Source of the DNA: Citrobacter sp. R56
Lineage (GTDB): Bacteria > Pseudomonadota > Gammaproteobacteria > Enterobacterales > Enterobacteriaceae
DNA: 64,000 bases
Reading direction: 5' to 3'
NCBI RefSeq assembly: GCF_016811995.1
Contig: NZ_CP069159.1
Coordinates: 1,116,001 to 1,180,000, forward strand
The position numbers and the translations under genes are program-made. The first letter of the stretch is position 1. Each line of letters opens with the position of its first letter. The notes below the pieces were generated by a model that saw nothing but the letters and a program-made list of their open reading frames with translations, searched no databases and had not been told where the DNA came from. Below are positions 1 through 8,718 of this stretch, one piece after another.

Positions 1-2536
1 TGGCTTTTACTGCCTGGAAGAATGCTACTTCGGGTGCCGCTTCCATTGCTTTATCGTGCGGTGTCGCCAATGCAAATGCCTGCGATAAGGCTGCAACCGC
101 AGCGAGGAAACGCATTTTACCTTTACCGTTATCCAGCCCTAAAATATGGTTTTCTGATTCAAGAATAATTGTCAGGCGTTGTGAGGTAGTTGCGGCAAAG
201 TAAGCTTTGTAATCGTATCCATGCATCATGCCTTCCAGGATTTCCAGCTTTTCCTGCATGAGCGTTACGGCTTCTTCCTGAACCTCAGCAGGATCTCCAC
301 GTCCACCTGCATCAGAGTAAAAGGAGAGGGCTTCTTTTAAATCAGAGGCAATGCCCAGATAGTCAACAACCAGACCGCCTATCTTATCTTTATACACACG
401 GTTCACACGGGCAATTGCCTGCATAAGGTTGTGGCCTTTCATTGGTTTGTCGATATACAGCGTATGCATGCTGGGAGCGTCGAAGCCGGTTAACCACATA
501 TCACGCACTATCACCAGTTTCAGCTTGTCGTCGTCATCCTTCATACGGTTAGCCAGAACCTGACGTTCTTTTTTTGTGGTGTGGTGTTTGGCAATTTCTG
601 GCCCGTCAGCAGCAGAAGAGGTCATGACGACTTTTATTATACCGTCATTTAAATCATCGCTGTGCCATTCAGGTTTTAAGGCTATGATTTCTTTATATAG
701 TTCAGCAGCAATACGGCGGGACATGGTAACAATCATGCCCTTACCATGATCGGCATTGGATTTTAAGCGCTGCTCAAAGTGCAGAACCATATCCGCCGCA
801 ATCGCTTTAATACGTTTTGAACTGCCAATCAAACCTTCGATTCTGGCCCATTTAGAACGTTCTTTTTGCGTGAGCGTCAGTTCGTCCTCGTTAAACTCAT
901 CATCAAAGTCTTCAATAAGCTGACGACCTTCATCACTGATGGCAATTTTGGCAAGACGGCTTTCATAAAAGATACGAACTGTTGCACCATCTTCAACGGC
1001 CTGCGAGATATCGTAGATATCAACATAGTTACCAAAAACAGCAGGCGTGTTGACGTCCGTTTTTTCTATGGGGGTTCCGGTAAAGCCGAGATAGGTCGCA
1101 TTAGGTAAGGCATCACGCATATATTTGGCAAAGCCGTAAACGGTGCGTTTACCTGTTACGTTGCCTTCGCTGTCTTTCACGTCAACTTCTTTGGCGCTGA
1201 AACCGTACTGGGAACGGTGTGCTTCATCAGCGATAACGACAATATTGGTTCTGTCTGACAACAACTCATAGATATTGCTGCCATCATCAGGCTGGAATTT
1301 TTGAATAGTAGTAAACACCACACCGCCAGAGGCGACACGCAAATATTCTTTGAGTTCTTCCCGGTTGTTGGCCTGTTTTGGTGTCTGACGAAGTAGCTGG
1401 GTCGCGGAAGAGAACGTACCGAATAGCTGATCATCTAAGTCGTTACGGTCAGTAATCACAACAACTGTCGGATTATCCAGCGCCAGCACAATTTTCCCGG
1501 TATAAAACACCATCGAAAGCGATTTACCGGAACCCTGAGTATGCCAGACTACGCCCGCTTTGCGATCTCCGGTTTTTTGCGCATTAACAAGATCTTTACT
1601 GTTACGTCCCTGCTGGCGCAGTGCCACTTCGGCAGAGGGGGAGTCCGCATTCACCGCTGAGGCACGAATAGTGGAAAGAACTGCTGCATTGACCGCGTAG
1701 TACTGGTGATAAGCCGCCATTTTTTTAACAGTACGGATACTGATAATCCCTTTGCTGTCTTCATGTTTGCTGGCCTCAAACACGATAAAGTGGCGGATTA
1801 TATCCAGCAGCGTTACAGGATTAAGCAACCCCTGTAATAAAACTTCAAGCTGTGGTTGGGTACTGGTGGCTTGCGTTTTACCGTTAGCAGTTTTCCACGT
1901 CATATAACGACTGAAATCGGCAGAAACCGTCCCCGCTTTGGCTTCCAGCCCGTCAGATATCACATTAAAAGCATTGTAGTTAAACAGACCGGGGATTTGG
2001 TTCTGATAGGTTTTAATCTGATTATAGGCACCTGTTACCGTTGCATTTTCGTCAGCGGCATTTTTAAGTTCGATAACGACTAATGGCAGGCCATTGATGA
2101 ATAAAATAAGATCAGGTCGGCGGGTATGGTTGCCTTCTTTGATGGTGAGCTGATTAATGACCAGAAATGCATTATTAGTGGGATCGTTAAAGTCGATCAG
2201 GCTGGCCAGTTCTCCTTGTGTATTACCATCCTTGCTGACTTCGATATTGATTCCTTCGGTCAAAAGGCGATGAAAGGTTAGATTGTTTGCCATTAGGTCA
2301 GGTGAGCTGATCTGCATCACCTGTTTTAGAGCTTCTTCACACTTCTGCTCACTAAGGTGCGGGTTAATTCGTTGCAATGCTGTACGCACTTTATCTTCAA
2401 GGATAACCTGCTGATAGCTACGTAACGGATTGATTCCACTGGGTTCAATGTCCGGGCCGTAAACATACTCATAGCCCAGCCCTTGCAGGTGCTCAATTGC
2501 CATTACTTCAATATCGGATTCGGTCATCTTTGCCAT
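1..2536 (-). CDS. hsdR: Type I restriction enzyme R subunit HsdR (partial, 3' end off window)
   Basis: Restriction and translocation subunit of a type I restriction-modification enzyme. It cuts unmodified DNA after ATP-driven translocation, in complex with HsdM2-HsdS. About 845 codons are visible. The frame stays open from the start to the window edge, and I checked it at three points. It begins MAKMTESDIEVMAIEHL after an AAGGA ribosome site. An N-terminal nuclease-like region includes RRPDLILFINGLPLVVIELKN (D...ELK, PD-(D/E)XK). A superfamily 2 helicase core follows, with Walker A GSGKS (Lys near residue 338), DEAH (near 437) and the GFTGTPI motif. The C-terminus is missing only because the window ends. 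It follows hsdS by 58 bp and is probably co-transcribed. Confidence 0.95.
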   Translation of the reverse strand, partial: MAKMTESDIEVMAIEHLQGLGYEYVYGPDIEPSGINPLRSYQQVILEDKVRTALQRINPHLSEQKCEEALKQVMQISSPDLMANNLTFHRLLTEGINIEVSKDGNTQGELASLIDFNDPTNNAFLVINQLTIKEGNHTRRPDLILFINGLPLVVIELKNAADENATVTGAYNQIKTYQNQIPGLFNYNAFNVISDGLEAKAGTVSADFSRYMTWKTANGKTQATSTQPQLEVLLQGLLNPVTLLDIIRHFIVFEASKHEDSKGIISIRTVKKMAAYHQYYAVNAAVLSTIRASAVNADSPSAEVALRQQGRNSKDLVNAQKTGDRKAGVVWHTQGSGKSLSMVFYTGKIVLALDNPTVVVITDRNDLDDQLFGTFSSATQLLRQTPKQANNREELKEYLRVASGGVVFTTIQKFQPDDGSNIYELLSDRTNIVVIADEAHRSQYGFSAKEVDVKDSEGNVTGKRTVYGFAKYMRDALPNATYLGFTGTPIEKTDVNTPAVFGNYVDIYDISQAVEDGATVRIFYESRLAKIAISDEGRQLIEDFDDEFNEDELTLTQKERSKWARIEGLIGSSKRIKAIAADMVLHFEQRLKSNADHGKGMIVTMSRRIAAELYKEIIALKPEWHSDDLNDGIIKVVMTSSAADGPEIAKHHTTKKERQVLANRMKDDDDKLKLVIVRDMWLTGFDAPSMHTLYIDKPMKGHNLMQAIARVNRVYKDKIGGLVVDYLGIASDLKEALSFYSDAGGRGDPAEVQEEAVTLMQEKLEILEGMMHGYDYKAYFAATTSQRLTIILESENHILGLDNGKGKMRFLAAVAALSQAFALATPHDKAMEAAPEVAFFQAVKA

Positions 2537-2594
2537 GCGTACTGTCCTTATTGCCGCTTAACCAGAGAGCGGGCTGTACACCCGCATAATTATT

Positions 2595-3788
2595 TTATGC
2601 TACTGATGCGATTGCTTCTTCCGCATACTGAACCCGTACTTCGCCGCTCATCAGTTTGGGAAGGAGAGTGTCGCGCAGAGATTCTATGTTTTTAATTTGT
2701 GAGTTGTTAATACTTATTTTTTTCCAGAAGAAATCAATCTGTGTAGTGAATTCTTTCACCATACACTCCGGGGGGAGTTTGAATTCTGGGCGTTGTAATC
2801 CGTCAGCCGACAGCTGATTTACAGTTGAACCGTTAGTTGCAGCAACAACTTGCTCATGCATATCTTTGGAGCAAAGTAAATAGTACAGAAAAGCATTGGT
2901 TAAGTAACTATCGTCATTGATGCTGATTTTAAATAAATGATGCGTATATATGGATAATTCGCTTTCTGTTTTTGGAATTATAGCAGGATACCCTATGAGT
3001 CGATATTCATGGCCCTGTTCTGTATTGGCTACAATGATATCCCCAGGCTTTATAATATGCCTTTCTTTAAAATCACCATTGTAGTATTTTATACCTGCAC
3101 TCTTATAACCACCGCCCTCAAGTACTGAGTTCAAACTAAAAAGTGGAATGCCGTTATCTGACGTGGTAAGGCCGGCTCCCTTGTAGCTTAATCCCTTAGC
3201 TACTGTAATATGACAATCAAGAGTCGTTATTTCCCAATCCGCATGCGTCTCTTCAATAAACCACTGTCTAAATAGGGTTTCTGCCATGGATTCCAGAGTT
3301 TTATTCTGGCGATGAAGCAGGTCTATTTTGTCTTTAAGAGAGGACAAAATAGAGGCGATGGCTTTTTGTTCAGATTCATCAATTGGTAAGTAAAGAGGAA
3401 TCAAATTTAGCGATGCTTTATTTAATTTTGGTTGAGCAGCACCTGTTAAATAAGGAGATAGATCAAGTTGTGAAAAATATTGGATTATCAATGCCGTTAA
3501 ATGGGGCTTTTTAGCTTTAAGGACATGAGCGTGATTATTAACCCAAAATTTTCCAGTAGCTTCAAATGCTATAGGTGTTTTTCTGGACTTTAAGTTTTCT
3601 CCATCTTCAGAAATAAGGATGTAGCTGCCATCAAAAATATAATTGTCGATATAATCGACAATTCCTGACGCTCCATAATATGGAAAATTTCCTTTCTTAT
3701 GGGCTCGTTCCATAGCACTCAAAGGAATTCTTTGTGCGTTGCAAAAATCTGCTAATTCAGTTATACAAAAATTTCTCCACCTACTCAT
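2595..3788 (-). CDS. hsdS: Type I restriction enzyme specificity subunit HsdS
   Basis: DNA-sequence recognition subunit shared by the methylase and restriction complexes. The 397 residues have the usual two-part layout. The first target-recognition domain (about 1-150) is followed by a central helical spacer containing [22 protein letters not shown]. The second recognition domain (about 185-350) is followed by a C-terminal helix ending in [16 protein letters not shown], which is typical of the family. The start codon overlaps the stop of hsdM by 4 bp, so translation is coupled. The recognition sequence cannot be read from the gene. Confidence 0.93.
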   Translation of the reverse strand: MSRWRNFCITELADFCNAQRIPLSAMERAHKKGNFPYYGASGIVDYIDNYIFDGSYILISEDGENLKSRKTPIAFEATGKFWVNNHAHVLKAKKPHLTALIIQYFSQLDLSPYLTGAAQPKLNKASLNLIPLYLPIDESEQKAIASILSSLKDKIDLLHRQNKTLESMAETLFRQWFIEETHADWEITTLDCHITVAKGLSYKGAGLTTSDNGIPLFSLNSVLEGGGYKSAGIKYYNGDFKERHIIKPGDIIVANTEQGHEYRLIGYPAIIPKTESELSIYTHHLFKISINDDSYLTNAFLYYLLCSKDMHEQVVAATNGSTVNQLSADGLQRPEFKLPPECMVKEFTTQIDFFWKKISINNSQIKNIESLRDTLLPKLMSGEVRVQYAEEAIASVA

Positions 3789-5332
3789 AAAACCACCTTC
3801 GCCAGATTATCAACGATGGCTCTGTTCAGACGCGCCTCTTCTTCCAGTTGCGCTTCAAACTCAGCTTTAAGAGCCGTAAAGCGTTCTTTAAAGTCGAAAT
3901 CGTCTTCTTCATCAGCAAGACCAACATAACGGCCAGGTGTCAGCACATAATCGAGTTTAGCAACTTCAGCAATGTCTACTGACGCACAGAAACCAGCGAC
4001 GTCTTCGTAGTCGCCACCTTTGTTACGCCAGTTATGATAGGTATCAGCGATGGTTTTTATATCGTCGTCAGAAAGTACTTTGGTACGACGATTAATTAAA
4101 TGACCGAGATTACGGGCATCAATAAACAGAATTTCTTTACTACGATCACGATACTGGTTGCTGTTATGACGGTCACGGCGCATAAACCATAATGCAGCAG
4201 GGATCTGAGTATTCAGGAACAGCTTTGCCGGTAAGTTGACGATACAGTCAATCACATTGGCATCTTTTACCAGTGCAGCACGAATATCACCTTCACCAGA
4301 GCTTTTAGAAGTTAATGCCCCTTTTGCCAGAACAACACCCGCTTGCCCTTTAGGAGACAAGTGATACAAAAAATGTTGCATCCATGCAAAGTTAGCGTTG
4401 CCAGCAGGTGGAATGCCATATTGCCAGCGGGCATCACCACGAAGCTGCTCACCAGACCAGTCGGAAACGTTAAACGGTGGGTTAGCTATGATAAAATCAG
4501 ATTTCAAATCTTTGTGAGCATCGTTAAGAAATGAACCTTCATTATTCCAGCGAACGTGTTCAGAATTAATCCCACGAATTGCCAGGTTCATTTTTGCCAG
4601 ACGCCAAGTGGTCTGGTTGGACTCCTGCCCATAGATCGAAATATCGTCAATATTTCCCTGATGTGCTTCTACAAATTTTTCTGACTGAACGAACATACCA
4701 CCAGAACCACAGCAGGGATCAAAGACACGGCCTTTATAGGGTTCCAGCATGTTAACCAGCAGGCTTACAATAGATTTTGGCGTATAGAACTGGCCGCCTT
4801 GTTTGCCTTCTGCCAGTGCAAATTCACCTAGGAAGTATTCGAATACGTGACCTAAAACGTCAGCAGAGCGTGCTTTGGCATCTCCTAGTGCAATGTTGCC
4901 AATCAGATCTATCAGCTCACCCAGAACAGTGGCGTCGAGGTTTTGTCGGGCATAGACTTTCGGCAACACACCTTTTAACTGTGGATTGCCCGCTTCGATA
5001 AGCTCCATCGCATCATCAACCATCTTACCGATTTCAGGAAGCTTGGCCTTAGAAATCAGATAGTTCCAACGTGCAAGCTCAGGGACAAAGAAAACGTTGT
5101 AAGCGGTGTACTCGTCTTTGTCTTCCGGATCAGCACCTGCGAACTCGCCTTTACCGGCTTTCAGCAACTCATAATGAGATTCAAAAGAATCAGAAATGTA
5201 CTTAAGGAAAATGAGGCCTAGTACGACGTGCTTGTACTCGGCTGCATCAATGTTTTTACGCAGTTTGTCTGCCGCTTTCCACAGGATGACCTCTAACGGG
5301 TCTGTTTTGATTTCTTTAGGTTTTCTGGCCAT
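3785..5332 (-). CDS. hsdM: Type I restriction enzyme methylase subunit HsdM
   Basis: Adenine-N6 methyltransferase subunit of the type I enzyme. The 515 residues start with an HsdM_N helical domain (from about residue 10: [15 protein letters not shown]). The N6-Mtase domain follows, with the SAM-binding motif [11 protein letters not shown] near residues 205-215 and the catalytic NPPF tetrapeptide near residue 283. Length and motifs are those of an intact enzyme. It is the first gene of hsdM-hsdS-hsdR. The start ATG is preceded by AAGGT. About 160 bp of presumed promoter DNA separates it from an IS relic upstream. Confidence 0.96.
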   Translation of the reverse strand: MARKPKEIKTDPLEVILWKAADKLRKNIDAAEYKHVVLGLIFLKYISDSFESHYELLKAGKGEFAGADPEDKDEYTAYNVFFVPELARWNYLISKAKLPEIGKMVDDAMELIEAGNPQLKGVLPKVYARQNLDATVLGELIDLIGNIALGDAKARSADVLGHVFEYFLGEFALAEGKQGGQFYTPKSIVSLLVNMLEPYKGRVFDPCCGSGGMFVQSEKFVEAHQGNIDDISIYGQESNQTTWRLAKMNLAIRGINSEHVRWNNEGSFLNDAHKDLKSDFIIANPPFNVSDWSGEQLRGDARWQYGIPPAGNANFAWMQHFLYHLSPKGQAGVVLAKGALTSKSSGEGDIRAALVKDANVIDCIVNLPAKLFLNTQIPAALWFMRRDRHNSNQYRDRSKEILFIDARNLGHLINRRTKVLSDDDIKTIADTYHNWRNKGGDYEDVAGFCASVDIAEVAKLDYVLTPGRYVGLADEEDDFDFKERFTALKAEFEAQLEEEARLNRAIVDNLAKVVL

Positions 5333-5579
5333 TAGCGTAACCTTATGAAGGGGGAAGATGGCCCTATTTTGCCTTAAAGTTCCGCTTGTTACGAGCTTAT
5401 ACAGCGATTAATTATTATCTGGTTTTAGTGTGTTCGTGTAGCTCAGCAAGTGCAATGACTCATGGAGTAAATGCTTTGTAGCGGGATTGTAGATGTCAGG
5501 TCATTGCCGTCAATGGAGCCAGTGTCATTGGCATAATTGCTGCACAGCCGATGCCACGCGCACATTCGCTAGTTCACTG

Positions 5580-5813
5580 TGGTTCATCGTGTGTACTACA
5601 CCAGTACGCAGTCCGGGAAGTAACGGCATGGCAGAATCGTTTGTAAAGACGTTCAAGCGGGATTATGTGTACGTAGATGATCTGCTGGATGCAGTCTAAA
5701 TGATGGAAACAATGGCAGAATAGATAGAGGATTATAATAATCTGCATCCACACAAGGGGTTGAACATGAAATCGCCACGCGAATATCGTGATGCCATATT
5801 AGCAGTTAATTAG
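5580..5813 (+). pseudogene. IS3-family transposase (OrfB) remnant
   Basis: One frame reads TPVRSPGSNGMAESFVKTF and later HPHKGLNMKSPREYR. These are the C-terminal landmarks of the DDE integrase-type OrfB of IS3-family elements (SP.SNG.AE.F, then HP...GY.SP.E). The frame is broken by stops at 5697-5699 and 5721-5723 before the final stop at 5811-5813. The N-terminal two thirds of the transposase are gone. I cannot place clear terminal inverted repeats, so only the coding relic is annotated. Confidence 0.75.
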
Positions 5814-6158
5814 CCGTGTCCGTTTTAGCAGGGACAACTCCAGTATTCAAAAAAGCTTTCTTAGTGCATATGCATGAGGTGAATAGATGTACAGGCTATG
5901 ACAAACCATAGTTGTAATTTTTAATGTTTAAAATTCTCCGTTACAGTAGGACATTCCTTGTACATTAAATTCCATCTAAGGTTGAATTTTTAATTTAATA
6001 AGGTCGCAATCTAAAATGATGTGTATGGGGTTATTTGTAAGATGATTTTTTATTTTTGATAGTGGTGATTAAGGGAGCGGGTAATGTTTGTCTATTCAAA
6101 AATATAGAGATTCAAGGTTGGTAGCAGTTTGGCTTCTTTTATAACCGAAGGGCAGAAA

Positions 6159-6213
6159 AGCAAGGGGAACTCGAAGAAGCAAGCGCAGCGGCTTCGCAGA
6201 GTTAGCCCTTGCT
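6159..6213. repeat. Long hairpin (nested dyad) in island intergenic region
   Basis: AGCAAGGG (6159-6166) pairs with CCCTTGCT (6206-6213). AACTC (6168-6172) pairs with GAGTT (6199-6203). A GAAG/CTTC pair can form inside. No T-run follows on either strand, so this is not a classical terminator. It lies about 40 bp from the palindrome at 6254 and shares the CTTCGC word with it. Confidence 0.6.
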
Positions 6214-6253
6214 TCTCTTATAATTGGCATTATTCATTCAAGAACAATAGGAT

Positions 6254-6273
6254 CTTCGCTTGTACAAGCGAAG
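6254..6273. repeat. Perfect 20-bp palindrome (possible protein-binding site)
   Basis: CTTCGCTTGTACAAGCGAAG is fully self-complementary. Neither flank has a T-run, which argues against a terminator. Its position about 650 bp beyond the end of the two ParB-like genes makes a centromere-like or operator site conceivable. That is inference only, since the sequence does not match the chromosomal parS consensus. Confidence 0.5.
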
Positions 6274-6928
6274 CTATAATAAAAACAATCAATTAATAAT
6301 TTTAAAAGTATTAAACAAGAACCTATTGACATTCATAAAATACAAGTTATTTATAATGTATGCCATAAATAAAAAGTTTTATGTCATATGTATCCTGCAC
6401 TATGTGCAGTTAATGTACCACTTGTCCCATAGATGGGAATATTGGAAAGGTTACTTTGTTTTGAAGTAGCCTTTCGTCCTTCAATATTAACGATTACTTA
6501 TTGCTATTACCAAGTCCAGTCGAATCGAAGAACATCTTTTATCTGAAACGACTCCTAATACCCGGTTAAAGCCACAATATCTCTCGCATACGTAGACCAA
6601 AGAAAAATTATGATATTAACTATGTGATTTTTTTTAGTGTTAAGTTGAATAATTAAATACTGGAGAGTTTTCTGTGCACTACCAATTGCTGGTTCATCTG
6701 TTCTGCCGCTGATGTTTCTGACGAATCTCCCGGTGACACAGAACTGTCCCTCTCTACCAGCCTTTATTCGACTCAATGTCCGGCTGCTGATACGCAGTTA
6801 TCCCTTCGTATCAATGACTGACACTTAAACGTAATGCTTTGGTTGCTGGCGTATCTGACAGCTTCTTCGGCGTGAAGGTCGTTGTGTAAGTATACTTCTT
6901 GGTTTATTTAGGCTATATAAAACCATGA

Positions 6929-7825
6929 CTATGACTTGCTGTTTTCAGTAAGAGTCTTATCATCCAAAGAATTTATTCTAGAAATTCTTTTTAACTCATT
7001 AAGATAATCAACCTCGTTTTCTAAGAACCAATGAAGAACTTTAGAATTGCCAAGTAATTTATTAATATATGACTGGATTATAACGAATTTCAACATATCT
7101 GAACCATACTCGGTTTGAAGCTTTTTCGTTTCTTCCGAAGTTGTTGCCATTTCTTGTTCCAGACGAAGTATGGTTTTTTTTATGTCCTTTTTATAGGGAG
7201 TGTTTTTCCCTTTATTTACTATCATCGATGCCGGTGTTGCATCCAAGATGCTCATTGCAAATTTTTTACTATAATTATCAAAATTAATCATTGTACCGAC
7301 TGCTTCAATTTGGCGAATTGGCTTCATTTTCCTCAAAACGTCAAATGTAGCCTTAGGTATAGGTTTATCAGAAAGTTTCGCAATTACACTTGGATCTATG
7401 CCGTTCATCACATTCGCTTTATCTTTTATGGCATCAACAGATATGCCCAAAGCAGCACTAAGTTTTTCAATTGATACTTTTGCCAGAGACTTAATTATCA
7501 TTCTATGTTCTTCAACTACATTTATATGATTCACTTGTTTGTTAGGAGTGAAAGCATCATCTATGCTCGAAAGTATACATGGAGCTTTTTCTATACCTAA
7601 GTCTTTTAAAGCCTCAACCCTTAAATGGCCATCAAGTATCTTAGTGACATCTTTATCTTTGTCATAGAATACTATTATTGGTTCAATAATACCTAAGCTT
7701 TCGATAGAGGTAACTATTTGATGATATTTATGGCTTCGCTTTACGTTTTCTAATAATTCCTTAGATGGAATTAACTTATTAGTTTCCAGGTAAATAAAAT
7801 TATCGCCAAAACGTATCTGAATCAT
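6929..7825 (-). CDS. RepB/ParB-like protein (second ParB-family gene of recombinase operon)
   Basis: A 298-residue protein with a ParB/Srx-type N-terminal domain. Residues 65-77, DGHLRVEALKDLG, match the family's G.xR..A box II, and RedB-type spacing follows with FTPNKQVNHINVVEEHRMI. The rest is helical, with two lysine-rich segments, and resembles the C-terminal region of RepB plasmid partition proteins. It lacks the ENIQR-type box III seen in its upstream neighbour. The start ATG overlaps the stop of that neighbour by 4 bp. In plasmids, RepB-type proteins bind centromere sites. Here no ParA ATPase is present, so a partition role is doubtful and the function is unknown. Confidence 0.75.
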   Translation of the reverse strand: MIQIRFGDNFIYLETNKLIPSKELLENVKRSHKYHQIVTSIESLGIIEPIIVFYDKDKDVTKILDGHLRVEALKDLGIEKAPCILSSIDDAFTPNKQVNHINVVEEHRMIIKSLAKVSIEKLSAALGISVDAIKDKANVMNGIDPSVIAKLSDKPIPKATFDVLRKMKPIRQIEAVGTMINFDNYSKKFAMSILDATPASMIVNKGKNTPYKKDIKKTILRLEQEMATTSEETKKLQTEYGSDMLKFVIIQSYINKLLGNSKVLHWFLENEVDYLNELKRISRINSLDDKTLTENSKS

Positions 7826-8718
7826 TTTAATACCTCTTTGTTTACTGGGGTTAATATCTGAGATGGTAGTTCTGAAAGATTCTCTTGTTCAAGTATATGT
7901 TGAAAGCTTTTATTCATCATTATGATGTTAAAAATCTCATTTACTATTAGTAGGTTGGTTTTTATGAATTTTGAGTTGTTATAAACAGATTTATGTTCAG
8001 CGATACTATTTTCATAAAGCTCAATCAACTCCTCTGCAGTCATCCTTTTTGATGGTTTGTGATAATAAAATCCGGCTGCTTTTGCACCTTTATTCCCAAC
8101 TGTTCTTTGATTTAGAATGTGTTTTATCTTTATAATGTCCCGACTTTTTATTAATTTTTTATCATATGCTTCGGTAAGAATATCTTGTGCTTCCTCAGTT
8201 TCACATCTTGCAAATTGCACTGCGAGATACAGAGGCAAATTACCCCGTTCGACTGCTGAGAGAAGTTTATGCTCTCCCTTATCAAGTAGCATATTAATAC
8301 TGCTCACCCAGTTCGATGAATATCCAGTAATCTCACTTATTTCGGAGTCTGAAAGTCCTCTGATTTTCATGTCTTTAATCACCTGTAATAACTCATTAGA
8401 ACGTGGTCTTCTCCTTGCAATGTTTTCAACTAAACTCATAACGTAAGCATCTTCTTCTGATACATCTCTTATAATTGCTGGAATAATAGTTTCACCTAAT
8501 GCAACGAGAGCCTCTATTCTCCCTTGACCACAAATTAAAGCATATTTGAAATCGCCTTCATCAATAGCTCTTACGCTTATTGGCTTGCTTAATCCTCTTT
8601 TTTTTATGCTTTCCTTTATTTCTTCATGCACTACCTTATTTCTTGTTCGTGGGTTAAGAAATTTTATTTTTGCAATCTCAATTTGAATTATTGGGAATTC
8701 ATTTTTTTCAGGCAGCAT
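7822..8718 (-). CDS. ParB-like DNA-binding protein (first ParB-family gene of recombinase operon)
   Basis: 298 residues with the full ParB N-terminal signature: NPRTR (22-26), GQGRIEALVALGE (64-76, CTP-binding box II) and VENIARRRPRSNE (97-109, box III). A helix-turn-helix follows at about 121-142 (GLSDSEISEITGYSSNWVSS). ParB proteins of this type are CTP-dependent DNA clamps. The start lies inside the 3' end of the recombinase gene (11-bp overlap), and the stop overlaps the next ParB-like gene. There is no ParA partner. Likely roles are recognition of a site in the island and assistance or control of the recombinase. Confidence 0.85.
   Translation of the reverse strand: MLPEKNEFPIIQIEIAKIKFLNPRTRNKVVHEEIKESIKKRGLSKPISVRAIDEGDFKYALICGQGRIEALVALGETIIPAIIRDVSEEDAYVMSLVENIARRRPRSNELLQVIKDMKIRGLSDSEISEITGYSSNWVSSINMLLDKGEHKLLSAVERGNLPLYLAVQFARCETEEAQDILTEAYDKKLIKSRDIIKIKHILNQRTVGNKGAKAAGFYYHKPSKRMTAEELIELYENSIAEHKSVYNNSKFIKTNLLIVNEIFNIIMMNKSFQHILEQENLSELPSQILTPVNKEVLK

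Larger units (their letters stand above)
5814..6928. other. AT-rich intergenic region of the island, no convincing gene
   Basis: Between the IS relic and the RepB-like gene lie 1.1 kb of AT-rich DNA. Short open frames on both strands lack ribosome sites and recognisable content. The notable structure is a long imperfect hairpin at 6159-6213 and a perfect 20-bp palindrome at 6254-6273. Near 6441-6474 there is a weaker stem (AAGGTTACTT / AAGTAGCCTT). The segment 6540-6900 may be a decayed gene, but I recognise nothing in it. Confidence 0.6.

Noticed and set aside
866-1434. Short open frames within hsdR (both strands)
   Set aside because: They lie in other frames of a continuous HsdR reading frame that I could follow to the window edge.
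1-2536. hsdR as a pseudogene
   Set aside because: No stop or frameshift was found; start, Walker A and DEAH codons are in one frame. The gene is cut only by the window border.
6254-6273. Palindrome as an intrinsic terminator
   Set aside because: No T-run follows on either strand.
6260-6469. 69-codon open frame on the plus strand in the island
   Set aside because: It begins with TTG inside the 20-bp palindrome, has no ribosome site and a low-complexity AT-rich composition.
6555-6776. 73-codon open frame on the minus strand
   Set aside because: No ribosome site and no recognisable content; may be part of a decayed gene, but not supportable.
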